Source: Anabaena sp. UHCC 0204 (lineage in GTDB: Bacteria; Cyanobacteriota; Cyanobacteriia; Cyanobacteriales; Nostocaceae). Taken from it: 64,000 nucleotides of DNA. The position numbers were made by a program, and so were the translations under genes. Numbering within the stretch: the stretch's first letter is position 1; the number at the start of each line of letters is the position of its first letter. This document shows positions 44,462 through 54,000 of the stretch, piece by piece. The notes under the pieces were generated by a model that saw only the letters and a list, made by a program, of their open reading frames with translations, was not told the DNA's origin and ran no database searches. The stretch spans positions 100,318-164,317 of the forward strand of contig NZ_VIKW01000008.1 of assembly GCF_009711975.1 (NCBI RefSeq), written 5' to 3'.

Positions 44462-45801
44462 AATTTAAATTTCTCTGTTTCTGCTAAAACGGGGTTCAGT
44501 GCAAACCAAACTCCTTGGTGATCGCGATATTCAAATACGAATAAACTGCGTAATAAAATATCGTACTCTACGTTGCCTTTAACTCGCTGGTCTTGGATCA
44601 CATGAAAGATTAATTCACTCTCATCCAGATCAATGGCGTTAGCACGATAGTCTCTTTGTCGTTGGATCACTAGTTCTACGCATTTCCGATCAAAGGGTGG
44701 ATCTTGTTCTCGTAAACAATCAAATAGTAGTCCTAATAAGTCGCGGACATGACCACCACTAATGAGACATAAACGATCTAAGGTTTCGGAATTATCAAAT
44801 AGTTGGGTAATTAAGTTGAGACGATCTGTTGATGAGATGTCAGGAAATGCTCTTGCTAATACCATTTGTCGCATTAATCCGAGTCCTTCTATGTTAATTT
44901 CTCCAGTCCGTTGACGGACGGGAATCATTGGTAATACTTTGGGTGCGACTCCACCACCTAAACGATGTTGGAGTTCGGCGCTATCATTAGAAAATGTTAA
45001 GGCTAAGGGAATTGTGTAAACTATATGGCAATTAAGTTTGCGTAGTTGTTCCCCGCGATCAATGAATAAGTATTCGGGGAGCGATCGCCCAGAAGGTAAG
45101 GGACGAATAGCAACTCTATCTAAGTTATCTACTATTACTACTAATCCTTTTTTACCCCTAGCTTTGAGTTCTACATTGGCGCGATCTAAAAGTTCTTTAT
45201 TAATTGATTGGAGGATATTTTCTGTTCGTGGTTCTAAATAGTCTCTTAATCGTCTGCGTAACTGTGGACTTTCTTTGGTTTGAGCCGTAATTTTGGCAAT
45301 ACCTACTGATAATTCGGCTTCTAACCCCAATTCTATGGGTGTTTGCAAAAAATCTACTACCTCACTAAATAATTTAGTGAAGTAAGTAGGTTGGACACGA
45401 AGTTTCATCGCTTCCAAATTTTCACTGACTAGACCAGCGATCGCTAATAAAATATCTGTAATATCTATATCCACCATTTCTAAAACATGGGTGGACTCGA
45501 AATAGACAACATGAAAATTTTGGGCTTCTAATTCTGCTTTAAGCCGTAACAGTTCTGTGGATTTTCCACAACCTAAATGACCTGTAAATAATTGACAAGT
45601 TGGTGTATTCGGGGAAATTCTGGTAATAGTCCGCAGCAAAGCTTCAATGATTTTACCACCACGAACTGAAGCAAAATCAATATAATACATCCGGTCGTCT
45701 ACATTTTCAATCATCAACGGACGGGAAGGATTACAGGCTTGATAAAATCTTTCTAGGTTAAGAAGCATAAAAATCAATTCACGCTGTAATGGTAGTGACA
45801 T
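44431..45801 (-). CDS. P-loop ATPase paired with the STAND-WD40 protein
   Basis: 456 residues. Walker A GHLGCGKST (74-82), Walker B VVIVDNLDRV (221-230), and a C-terminal helical region with GGHVRDLLGLLFDCL like that of ORC/STAND-type AAA ATPases. No effector domain, signal or membrane segment is visible. The gene overlaps the 1696-residue STAND protein gene by 31 bp, and both are on the minus strand with no other gene between, so they probably work as one two-component unit. Function unknown. Confidence 0.85.
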   Translation of the reverse strand: MSLPLQRELIFMLLNLERFYQACNPSRPLMIENVDDRMYYIDFASVRGGKIIEALLRTITRISPNTPTCQLFTGHLGCGKSTELLRLKAELEAQNFHVVYFESTHVLEMVDIDITDILLAIAGLVSENLEAMKLRVQPTYFTKLFSEVVDFLQTPIELGLEAELSVGIAKITAQTKESPQLRRRLRDYLEPRTENILQSINKELLDRANVELKARGKKGLVVIVDNLDRVAIRPLPSGRSLPEYLFIDRGEQLRKLNCHIVYTIPLALTFSNDSAELQHRLGGGVAPKVLPMIPVRQRTGEINIEGLGLMRQMVLARAFPDISSTDRLNLITQLFDNSETLDRLCLISGGHVRDLLGLLFDCLREQDPPFDRKCVELVIQRQRDYRANAIDLDESELIFHVIQDQRVKGNVEYDILLRSLFVFEYRDHQGVWFALNPVLAETEKFKLWLKDSKQVT

Positions 45802-45902
45802 AATCTGTCATATTCTCTTTACAGTGCAGAATTAGACTTATCCGCAATAACTAGGTATAGAAAAATGGCTAATTTTCTTTTTTTTCTTCAAAAACCTATA
45901 TT

Positions 45903-46418
45903 TCAGACTTCTTTCGGGAAATTTACCTGTTTGACTAAGTGTACCAACTCCGGTAATATCAGCTTTTCCATACCTAGTCGCACAGCGTTACTAGAACCGG
46001 GAAGCGAAAAAATGATTTTATTTTGATACACACCTGCTACAGCACGAGAGGCGATCGCTCGTGAACCAATTTCTTGATAACTTAAAAACCGAAATAATTC
46101 CCCAAATCCCGGTAAAATCTTCTCTAATAACTTTTCTAAAGCATCATAAGTAGTATCTCTGGGCGCAATTCCCGTTCCCCCATTCAAAATTACAGCCTGA
46201 ATCTCAGCATCATTCCCCAAAACTTCCATTTGGGTTTGAATTTCTCTAGGTTCATCTTTAATAATCTGATACAATGCCACTGTATGATCAGCCGCTAAAA
46301 GTAGCTCTTTAATTAATTGACCACTTTTATCTGTGTCAGGGGAACGGGTATCACTAACAGTAATCACCGCGCAACTTACAGAAATTTTCTGCTTATTTGG
46401 ATGTGGTTGAAATTCCAT
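45903..46418 (-). CDS. moaB: Molybdenum cofactor biosynthesis protein MoaB/MogA family
   Basis: 171 residues from the ATG at 46418 (further upstream the frame runs through a CCAATGA repeat). ITVSDTRSPDTDKSGQLI, LNGGTGIAPRDTTYDAL and FSLPGSSNAVRLGME are the molybdopterin-binding MoCF motifs. Cytoplasmic, in the molybdopterin adenylylation step or related role; needed for nitrate reductase. A short upstream minisatellite separates it from psb28. Confidence 0.9.
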   Translation of the reverse strand: MEFQPHPNKQKISVSCAVITVSDTRSPDTDKSGQLIKELLLAADHTVALYQIIKDEPREIQTQMEVLGNDAEIQAVILNGGTGIAPRDTTYDALEKLLEKILPGFGELFRFLSYQEIGSRAIASRAVAGVYQNKIIFSLPGSSNAVRLGMEKLILPELVHLVKQVNFPKEV

Positions 46419-46433
46419 AGGTTTTTGCGTTTG

Positions 46434-46465
46434 AGCCAATGACCAATGACCAATGACCAATGACC
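46434..46465. repeat. CCAATGA heptamer tandem repeat
   Basis: Four copies of a 7-base unit (CCAATGA) in a row, just upstream of moaB on its strand. Confidence 0.7.
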
Positions 46466-46481
46466 ACTGACTGCTAATTAA

Positions 46482-46817
46482 TTAAGATTTGCTCAATCCT
46501 AGTCCATTATCCTCAGCGTAGCGATTCATAAACCGCATAAAGCGTTCCCATTCATCATTCGACTTCATCACATAGACTGCTTCTAAGGATTCTGGCTTAC
46601 CGTTGACAAATTTACCTTGAACTTCACGAATAACAATTTCCCCTTCTTCGTCAATCAAGTACATTCCGGTAACTTCATCTTTTCCATCTTGTGCCAAAAT
46701 CTGCGGATTGGTGAAAACAAATGTTGCTGTACCACTTTCACCTTTTTTCGCTCTCGTCAATCGAACATCTGGAACTACTGTTTCGTCAATACCTCTAGCA
46801 AACTGAATTTTCGCCAT
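46482..46817 (-). CDS. psb28: Photosystem II assembly protein Psb28
   Basis: 111 residues from ATG 46817. [19 protein letters not shown] opens the protein, followed by [23 protein letters not shown] and [17 protein letters not shown], all Psb28 marks. It binds the cytoplasmic side of the CP47 assembly module during photosystem II assembly. An in-frame extension to 46982 is present but has no family likeness. Places the host among oxygenic phototrophs. Confidence 0.95.
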   Translation of the reverse strand: MAKIQFARGIDETVVPDVRLTRAKKGESGTATFVFTNPQILAQDGKDEVTGMYLIDEEGEIVIREVQGKFVNGKPESLEAVYVMKSNDEWERFMRFMNRYAEDNGLGLSKS

Positions 46818-46982
46818 GATGAGTAAACTTAAATTTTTGTGATCATTCTGTAATATTCTCTCATCATAGAGCAATTTCCTCGCAGGCATTTTAGTGAGGG
46901 TAATTAAATCTAGTTCAAAATTTTGATACAAACACCGTTTATAAGCTACGGTATTAATACTGCTAATAAATATATTTATCAA

Positions 46983-47440
46983 TATAATCCCTTAGTATTA
47001 CAGCATGGCGTAAGCCATACAAACTCAATACATCTTAATATTCTTTCTTTTCTTTTCTTTTCTTTTCTGTTCCCTGTTCCCTGTTCTTGCACTCACGGTA
47101 TTTCCGTTGTCAAGGGTGTAAGTGCCAATTTCCCTGTTCCCCGTTCCCTGTTCCCCGTTCCCTGTTCCCTGTTCCCTGTTCCCTGTTCCCTGTTCCCTGT
47201 TCCCTGTTCCCTCTCTCAACGAGTGAATTTAATTTTGTCCGACTACTTAATACTCTGTGATCAGGGAAAAATGAAAGTAATTGTTAGATAAATAATTATA
47301 TCTTAACTTTTCTTTAGCTAAAATGCCAAAATAGTTAAATTTTGGTTAAATATGAAAAACCATTACCAATGTAGGGTATTTAAAAATATATAGATTAAAA
47401 CTTGAATAATCGCTTTGCTGGTAGAACTCTAGATAACCCC
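46983..47440. other. Intergenic region with minisatellites upstream of the ovoA-like gene
   Basis: 458 bases with no gene. Contains TTTTC repeats (47041-47068), short TTCCCTG runs (47066-47086), the main TTCCCTG array (47130-47212) and an ATGGCGTAAGCCAT palindrome near 47003. Confidence 0.6.
47130..47212. repeat. Heptamer minisatellite (TTCCCTG/TTCCCCG)
   Basis: About eleven tandem 7-base units. The first few alternate TTCCCTG with TTCCCCG; the later ones are identical TTCCCTG. The same heptamer appears at 47066-47086 and as isolated units at 22341-22375. Confidence 0.85.
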
Positions 47441-48817
47441 ATGAAAACAATTAGCAAATATCATCAAATCCCATCTTCTGATATTCCTAGACTTAATCAT
47501 TGTCATCAGCAAATTCTACTTAACTATTTTGAAAATTCTTGGAATTTAGAAGAAACACTGTTCCAAAGTTTAATTAATGAAGACACATTTTACTTAAATC
47601 CTGACCCTTTAAGAAATAAATTAATTTTTTATCTTGGTCATTCCGCAGTTTTTTACATCAACAAATTAATTCATGTTGGTTTACTCGCAAATCGCATTAA
47701 TCCCCAATATGAAATCCTCTTTGAAATTGGCGTTGATCCAGAAACACCAGCAGAACTAGAAACTGCTACAAAAGATATCATCTGGCCTGATATTTCTCAA
47801 GTTTGGGAATACCGAGAAAAAGCCAAAGCCGAAATTACTAAAGTTCTTGAAAATACTCCCTTAAATCTGCCTATTAATCAAGAATATCCCCTTTGGGCTT
47901 TATTAATGGGAATAGAACACAGTCGCATCCATTTTGAAACCTCATCTATGCTACTGCGTCAACTACCTGTTGATAAATTAAAGCGTCCCCAAGACTGGAA
48001 TTATGCCCCTACAAATGGGAAAGTTCCTGATAATCAAATGAGAGAAATTCCCGGTGGTGTAGTTAAATTAGGTAAAAAAGAAAATGATTTTACTTTTGGT
48101 TGGGATAGTGAATATGGTAGTTTAGAAGTTGAAGTAAAACCTTTTTTAGCAAGTCAGCATTTAATCACCAATGGCGAATTTTTAGAATTTGTGAAAGCTA
48201 GTGGTTATGAAAATGCAGATTATTGGAATGTTGAATCTTGGAACTGGAAACAACTATATAATGTCCAACATCCAAAATTTTGGATACTCGAAAATAACGG
48301 AAAATATCGCTATCGAGCCACATTTGATGAGATGGATTTACCTTTAGATTGGCCTGTAGAAGTCAACTATTATGAAGCAACAGCTTACTGTGCTTGGAAA
48401 GGTAAACAACAAAATAAAAACCTGCGTTTAATAACAGAAGCTGAATGGAATCAAGCCCTAAAGATATCAGAAGAATTTTCTGAACAAAATAATTTAGACA
48501 ATAACTATAATCTCAACTTACAATTTATTTCACCTTCTCCCGTAGGGATGTTTTCAGCAAATCATAAATCTGGTATTTTTGACTTGCGTGGTAATGTTTG
48601 GGAATGGTTAGGAGATACATTTTACCCCTTACCAGGATTTCAAACTCATCATCTTTATGAAGACCAATCTGCACCTTTTTTCGATGGTAAACATCAAATG
48701 ATGCTCGGTGGTTCTTGGGCTACAAATGGTACAATGGCGTTACCTTGTTATCGTAATTGGTTTCGTCCCTATTTTTATCAGCACGTTGGTTTTAGAATTG
48801 CTGAAAGTTTTGATTAA
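47441..48817 (+). CDS. OvoA-like sulfoxide synthase without methyltransferase domain (ergothioneine pathway)
   Basis: 458 residues from ATG 47441 (a TTG 39 bases earlier is possible). DinB-like N-terminus with iron ligands His67 (FYLGHSAVFYINKL) and the H-x3-H-x-E set His160/His164/Glu166, then a formylglycine-generating-enzyme-like domain ending MLGGSWATNGT and YRNWFRPYFYQHVGFRIA. Sequence pattern is that of OvoA, but the methyltransferase domain that OvoA carries at the C-terminus is missing. Published work on cyanobacteria shows OvoA-derived enzymes recruited for ergothioneine. egtD follows after 41 bases, so the same role is expected here. Confidence 0.85.
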   Translation: MKTISKYHQIPSSDIPRLNHCHQQILLNYFENSWNLEETLFQSLINEDTFYLNPDPLRNKLIFYLGHSAVFYINKLIHVGLLANRINPQYEILFEIGVDPETPAELETATKDIIWPDISQVWEYREKAKAEITKVLENTPLNLPINQEYPLWALLMGIEHSRIHFETSSMLLRQLPVDKLKRPQDWNYAPTNGKVPDNQMREIPGGVVKLGKKENDFTFGWDSEYGSLEVEVKPFLASQHLITNGEFLEFVKASGYENADYWNVESWNWKQLYNVQHPKFWILENNGKYRYRATFDEMDLPLDWPVEVNYYEATAYCAWKGKQQNKNLRLITEAEWNQALKISEEFSEQNNLDNNYNLNLQFISPSPVGMFSANHKSGIFDLRGNVWEWLGDTFYPLPGFQTHHLYEDQSAPFFDGKHQMMLGGSWATNGTMALPCYRNWFRPYFYQHVGFRIAESFD

Positions 48818-48858
48818 ATATCTTTTTGATCACGCAAATTCACAGAGAGGATTTAGAA

Positions 48859-49836
48859 ATGATTGCTCAACCTTTAACAGTTTTAGATCATCATTATCAA
48901 GAATTGAGAGACGACGGGGAAGATGTGATTAAGGGGTTAAGTAAAAACCCCAAGACTTTATCTCCCAAATATTTTTATGATGATCATGGTTCTCAACTTT
49001 TTGAAAAAATTTGTGAGTTACCAGAATATTATCCCACACGCACAGAAGCCTGGATTTTACAACAATATGCTGATGAAATTGCGACAATCACAAATTGTTG
49101 TGAATTAATAGAATTAGGTAGTGGGAGTTCTACTAAAACTCAAGCTTTATTAGATGCTTATCAAAAAATAGCTGATTCTTGTAGATATCTTCCTATTGAT
49201 GTCAGTGGAGGTATTCTCAAAACCAGCGTTTTACAGTTACAAGAAAAATATCCTGACATTGATATTCATGGGTTATTAGGAACTTATGAACAAGCATTAG
49301 TGCATCTAGAATCAAATTATTTACAATCAAGAATGTTGTTTTTCTTGGGAAGTTCTTTAGGGAATTTTAACCCAGAAGAATGTGATATTTTCTTAAATCA
49401 AGTTTCTCGCACTTTACAAACTGGAGATTACTTTTTACTAGGTGTAGATTTACAAAAACCCAAGGATATTTTAGAAGCAGCTTATAACGATAGTCAAGGT
49501 GTGACTGCTGCTTTTAATTTGAATATGCTTTCTCATTTGAATTGGCGTTTTCAAGGTGATTTTGATATCAATTTGTTTAAACATCAAGCCATTTATAATC
49601 AGGTAGATAATCAAATTGAAATGTATCTCCATTGTCAAAAAAATCATTTAGTATCTTTAGAAGCATTGGATTTAAAGGTTTCTTTTGAAGAGGGAGAAAG
49701 TATTCTCACAGAAATTTCCCGTAAGTTCGATTTAGCAACTATGGAAAAACAATTGCAAAGTAAAGGATTAAAAACTGTGAAAACTTGGACAGATGAAAAA
49801 GGGTGGTTTGGATTGATTCTTTGTCAACTTAAATGA
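48859..49836 (+). CDS. egtD: L-histidine N-alpha-methyltransferase
   Basis: 325 residues from ATG 48859, with GAGAGG 9 bases upstream; a TTG at 48826 is less likely. Motifs SPKYFYDDHGSQLFEKICEL, LPEYYPTRTEAW, the SAM-binding IELGSGSSTKT (83-93), LPIDVSGGIL and FLGSSLGNF are diagnostic of EgtD. Makes hercynine (trimethylhistidine), the substrate of the adjacent sulfoxide synthase. Same strand, so a two-gene ergothioneine operon is likely. Confidence 0.93.
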   Translation: MIAQPLTVLDHHYQELRDDGEDVIKGLSKNPKTLSPKYFYDDHGSQLFEKICELPEYYPTRTEAWILQQYADEIATITNCCELIELGSGSSTKTQALLDAYQKIADSCRYLPIDVSGGILKTSVLQLQEKYPDIDIHGLLGTYEQALVHLESNYLQSRMLFFLGSSLGNFNPEECDIFLNQVSRTLQTGDYFLLGVDLQKPKDILEAAYNDSQGVTAAFNLNMLSHLNWRFQGDFDINLFKHQAIYNQVDNQIEMYLHCQKNHLVSLEALDLKVSFEEGESILTEISRKFDLATMEKQLQSKGLKTVKTWTDEKGWFGLILCQLK

Positions 49837-49947
49837 GTTTTGTGTCAGTATTCAGAAACCACAATTAAAAATATTTGTAAATTTCTGAATGCTGATAATT
49901 TTCTCATGTTATAAAATCAACAAACTCAAATATCTATCAGGGTAAAT

Positions 49948-51063
49948 ATGGAAGCTATCTGGAACGCGCTCAAAAGTATTGACTATTCTAATTTTCCCAT
50001 TGCGAAAATTGCTGCTGTAGTTGTCATTCTGACGCTGACACAGACATTAAGAAGATTTGTTCTGGCAGTGATCATTAAAACCATTGAAAATTTTACTAAG
50101 AAAACAGAAACTACCCTTGATGATGAATTAATTGCTATTATTAAGCCAGCTTTAAATTGGCTAATTCTCATTGGTGGATTTTGGCTGATTAAGGAAATTC
50201 TTACAGAGGAATTAGGTTCTCAATTAAGTGAGACAATTAGTAGAATTTTAAACTTAATAGTTCTCTTTATCGTTGCCTATGTTGTTTATCGCAGTTCTTC
50301 AATCTTAGGTCAACTAATTGCTAACGTTGTACTACAAACAGAAACTGAGCTTGATGAATTGCTCAGACCTTTGATGCCGAAAATTTTTCAATCAATAGCA
50401 ATTATTGTATTAACAATTAAAATCAGTGAAATATTTTTAGGACAATCAGCAGCAGCACTTGTGGGTTTACTTGGTGGTGCTGGTATCACGTTAGGGTTAC
50501 TCTTCAAAGACATTGTTTATGATTGGTTTTGTACAATTATTATCTACTCTGATAATCTGTATCGAGAAGGTGATTGGGTGGGAATATCAGGAGTAGATGG
50601 TTTTGTCCAGATTCTCAGTATTGGATTTAGAACCACAACACTGCATATAGCTAAGTGGGGTTCAATTATAAAAATGCCCAATTCTCGCATGATTTCTGGA
50701 ATTGTCGAAAATTGGTCACAAAATCCAGGGGAAGAATTAAAGTGGGGACTGAATTTAATTCTCAAAATTGATGGTATTTCCGCAAAGCAAACCGGGAGAA
50801 TTTGTGATGCTATTCAACAAATACCAACATCTATTCCTGGCTTTTCTCCTAAGTGTACAGTACGTTTCAAAAATATTGAAAAGAATGCCAGAGTTATTGA
50901 ACTTATGGCATTTGTTAATGATGATAATCTCTACTTTGATGCTGAGAAAAACTTAAATTTAGCCATCTTGGAACTTTTAGAACAAGAGGGTATTGATTCT
51001 CTGTATGTAGAGTTGAGAACAGAACCAGAAAAATATAAACCGATGCAAAACAGCAACAATTAA
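49948..51063 (+). CDS. MscS-family mechanosensitive channel, first copy
   Basis: 371 residues. Four or five membrane helices, a pore-helix like ALVGLLGGAGITLGLLFKDI (residues 172-191), and a beta-domain with REGDWVGISGVDGFVQILSI and KMPNSRMISGIVENW. Gated by membrane tension and lets solutes out on osmotic downshock. The next gene, 80 bases away, is a second family member, so the two may be co-transcribed. Confidence 0.9.
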   Translation: MEAIWNALKSIDYSNFPIAKIAAVVVILTLTQTLRRFVLAVIIKTIENFTKKTETTLDDELIAIIKPALNWLILIGGFWLIKEILTEELGSQLSETISRILNLIVLFIVAYVVYRSSSILGQLIANVVLQTETELDELLRPLMPKIFQSIAIIVLTIKISEIFLGQSAAALVGLLGGAGITLGLLFKDIVYDWFCTIIIYSDNLYREGDWVGISGVDGFVQILSIGFRTTTLHIAKWGSIIKMPNSRMISGIVENWSQNPGEELKWGLNLILKIDGISAKQTGRICDAIQQIPTSIPGFSPKCTVRFKNIEKNARVIELMAFVNDDNLYFDAEKNLNLAILELLEQEGIDSLYVELRTEPEKYKPMQNSNN

Positions 51064-51143
51064 AAAAGTTCAGAATAGATATACCCGAATTCTTTGAGGA
51101 TTTGGGTATTTGGGTATCATGAAAATGCGAAAATCACCTAACT

Positions 51144-52727
51144 ATGAACCTATTAATTATTTTGGCTGAAGTCGGCATTTTAATAATTGTTTTTCTACTA
51201 TTAAGATGGCTTGTAGGTAAGTTATTCAAGCTGTTGGTTAGATTATCAATATTGAAGGGTGACGATGTAAAAATCAAAATTCTGCGCCGCAATATTACTG
51301 GTTTATTGTTGCTTACTTGCTTAGTGTTAAGCATTTTGATTGTCGGTGCTAATGGTTATCTGATCTATCGAGGTGAAGACATCCAACAATATACAATAGC
51401 CCTGATTCGCAAGATTCCATCAGGATTTTGGATGAGATTAGGAATTGGTATTGCTGAAAGTAGTGTTGTTGTAATTGCAGCAATATTCGCTCTCAAAGTT
51501 ATCAAATCTTGGTTAAAAATAGCTAGTAACCGCGCTAAGAACTTAGATCAAAATACCGCCGATGATGAAAGTATTGACGCTTTTTTTACCGCACTCAATC
51601 AAAGAATCAGAGGTGGAATTTGGTTATGGGTTCTGATTGCTTGTACACAATTTCTCAAATTACCCGCAGTAGTTTCTGAATATCTATATATCGCACTGCG
51701 GATTTATTTGATCATTAGTGTGGGATTACTCATTCTCAAAGCAGTTGCGGCCATTGTTGACACTCTAGATGTTCTGAGCGTTAGATACTCCAGTCCTGAT
51801 AATCTATTAAGATTTTATGATCGTCTCCAACACCTGATTCCTTTTTTGAAACGGTGTTTAGAATTTGTGATTTACGTCTGCACTGTCACATTAGTAATTC
51901 AGCAGGTGCAGTTAATAGCCAAGCTGGCTACTTTTGGTTTAAAAATTATCAAAATCATCGCTATCATTTTCATAAGTCGTGTGATGTTTGAGGTGATTTA
52001 CTTATTACTAGAAGAGGTGCTTTTCAAAGATCAGGATTTGACTGACACCCAAAAAAGTAGACGCTTAACTATGATTCCTTTGTTTCGTAGTTTATTACAA
52101 TATTTAATTTACTTCAGTGTTGCAATTTCCATTCTCTATATTCTTGATATTAATCCTACTCCTATTCTAGCTGGTGCTGGGATTGTTGGTATCGCTGTGG
52201 GGTTAGGCGCACAAACATTAATTAATGATATAGTTTGTGGCTTTTTTATTCTTTTTGAAAATTACTATTTGGTAGGTGACTATATTGAAGCTGGGAAAGC
52301 TGAAGAGAAAACAGTAGAAGGTACTGTTGAAGCCATCGAACTGAGAACTACCCGTATTAGACATCCCAATGGTCAATTGCAAATTATTCGTAATGGGGAT
52401 ATTGGCTCAATTACCAATTACTCCAAACAGTACATATTTGCAGTAGTAGAAGTTTATGTACCTTACAATTCTAATTTAACTCATATATATCAAGTGATTG
52501 AAGAAATAGGACAGCAGTTAAAAACAAATGATCCAGATGTCCTTGAACCCACCCTAGTAGATGGGGTAGAAAGTATGGGTGAATCTAATTTGTTGCTGCG
52601 AACTTTGACAAAGGTAAAACCAGGAAAACATATTCAGATCCAGCGAATTCTGCGGAAAATGTTTATGGATACTCTATTGGTGGAAGGTATTCTCCTTCCT
52701 GCTGGTAATGAAAGTAAGGAAGATTAA
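51144..52727 (+). CDS. MscS-family mechanosensitive channel, second copy
   Basis: 527 residues, longer than the first copy because of a larger N-terminal membrane part with about six helices. Pore region LAGAGIVGIAVGLGAQTLIN, beta-domain VGDYIEAGKAEEKTVEGTVE and RHPNGQLQIIRNGDI. The Gly/Ala pattern of the pore helix is closer to classical MscS than in the first copy. Function as above; a duplicated but diverged pair. Confidence 0.9.
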   Translation: MNLLIILAEVGILIIVFLLLRWLVGKLFKLLVRLSILKGDDVKIKILRRNITGLLLLTCLVLSILIVGANGYLIYRGEDIQQYTIALIRKIPSGFWMRLGIGIAESSVVVIAAIFALKVIKSWLKIASNRAKNLDQNTADDESIDAFFTALNQRIRGGIWLWVLIACTQFLKLPAVVSEYLYIALRIYLIISVGLLILKAVAAIVDTLDVLSVRYSSPDNLLRFYDRLQHLIPFLKRCLEFVIYVCTVTLVIQQVQLIAKLATFGLKIIKIIAIIFISRVMFEVIYLLLEEVLFKDQDLTDTQKSRRLTMIPLFRSLLQYLIYFSVAISILYILDINPTPILAGAGIVGIAVGLGAQTLINDIVCGFFILFENYYLVGDYIEAGKAEEKTVEGTVEAIELRTTRIRHPNGQLQIIRNGDIGSITNYSKQYIFAVVEVYVPYNSNLTHIYQVIEEIGQQLKTNDPDVLEPTLVDGVESMGESNLLLRTLTKVKPGKHIQIQRILRKMFMDTLLVEGILLPAGNESKED

Positions 52728-53032
52728 TTTGATATACTCTGAGTGATTGAATCCTCATTCTTCACAAATGTGGGCAAATTAGGCAATTAGTTAAGTTTTG
52801 TTTTTAGGATGCCTCTTAAATTCACCAACAATGATATTCTCTATAACAATAATATCAAGATACTTCTTTACATCTTGAATTATAGCGTTTCCTAATCACA
52901 TGAGGTATATCATAGCCCCCTCATCGCTTGCGGGGAGGGGGTTGGGGGTGGGGTTCTTGTACCTCACTCAACCGAGAAACGCTATATCTTATCTCTAGAC
53001 ATTGACTGAGATGATTTTCATGGGTTATAAAA
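52728..53032. other. Intergenic region filled by a MITE-like element
   Basis: 305 bases between the second MscS gene and the hydroxylase-like gene. No gene is seen; the element at 52881-52986 takes up a third of it. Confidence 0.55.
52881..52986. mobile_element. MITE-like element with TATAGCGTTTC ends
   Basis: TATAGCGTTTC at 52881-52891 and its exact complement at 52976-52986; the similarity of the ends continues inward to TGAGGTA/TACCTCA. The centre is a G-rich block (CGGGGAGGGGGTTGGGGGTG). 106 bp, no gene. Confidence 0.7.
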
Positions 53033-53914
53033 ATGCAAAAGTTCTTTAATTGCTGTTTAGAGTTAGAATTTTATTTTAAGATTGCTATTAGTTGTACAAT
53101 TGTTCAGCAAGTATTTTATTTTCTGTTCAATAATATAGAACTTAATTTTATCACCCAGGTATTACTATACTGGCTGATTGGTTCTATCTCATTTTATGTG
53201 ATTGGGTTTTTCATTGAAAAATTCATCAAAAGTAAAGATAGTTTAACTAAAAAATTAACTGCAAGAGTTAAGAAAGTCAAAAAGCAATCATTTCCTGCTT
53301 TTACTTTAAAAGGTATAATTACAGGAGAAATTAAAAGTTTAATAGCAGCATTAATCATACTATATTTAGCTCCAGAAGTTCATAGAGATAATAATTTAAT
53401 TCTAAATTTTGGATGGTTTTTGATGAGAATAGTTGCGGCTGATTTCTGCTTTTATGTAGCCCATAGATTATTTCATACAAAATCATTTCTCAAAATTCAT
53501 CTTAAACATCATGAATTTCAAGATACATCAAGTTTTGTAGCTGGACATAAAAGCCTTCTGGAATATATTATTGTTACCATCACAGATGTTTTACCTATCC
53601 TTATTTTTGGATATGATATAACTCAACTTTGTGCATGGACTTTGATAGGTAATATTTATAATTTAGAAGGACATAGTTCTTTATCAATATTTTTTATTCC
53701 CTCAGATTTTCATGACCTTCATCACACTGGTTTCAATGGAAATTATGGCATTCATGGCTTTTGGGATAGAGTATTTAATACACTAAATCCTATTAATAAG
53801 AAGCCGGGAATTATGTTTCCTGTAAGTTTGATTGAGTATAAAACTATGAAATTATTTAGTAGTATAGATAAATATAATTCTTTTGATAATCATGATTACG
53901 AATCTAAAATATAA
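53033..53914 (+). CDS. Sterol desaturase/fatty acid hydroxylase-superfamily membrane protein
   Basis: 293 residues. Several membrane helices and the histidine boxes that hold a di-iron centre: HRLFH (about residue 142), HLKHHEF (about 155), and FHDLHH (about 228), with EGHSSL between. These metals oxidise C-H bonds of lipids or carotenoids in the family. Substrate unknown. Stands alone between a MITE and a DUF427 gene. Confidence 0.87.
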   Translation: MQKFFNCCLELEFYFKIAISCTIVQQVFYFLFNNIELNFITQVLLYWLIGSISFYVIGFFIEKFIKSKDSLTKKLTARVKKVKKQSFPAFTLKGIITGEIKSLIAALIILYLAPEVHRDNNLILNFGWFLMRIVAADFCFYVAHRLFHTKSFLKIHLKHHEFQDTSSFVAGHKSLLEYIIVTITDVLPILIFGYDITQLCAWTLIGNIYNLEGHSSLSIFFIPSDFHDLHHTGFNGNYGIHGFWDRVFNTLNPINKKPGIMFPVSLIEYKTMKLFSSIDKYNSFDNHDYESKI

Positions 53915-54000
53915 CGAAGTAAAAGATATACTGTAGAATTAGATTAATAAGAATTTATTGGAAATTCTAATTTCCACTTCAGAAAAGGAACTTACTCACA

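Noticed and set aside
47130..47212. Possible CRISPR array
   Set aside because: The unit is 7 bases without spacers, so it is a minisatellite.
47025..47219. 64-codon frame on the minus strand reading Gly-Asn-Arg-Glu-Gln repeats
   Set aside because: It is only the TTCCCTG minisatellite read through; no start context and no family.
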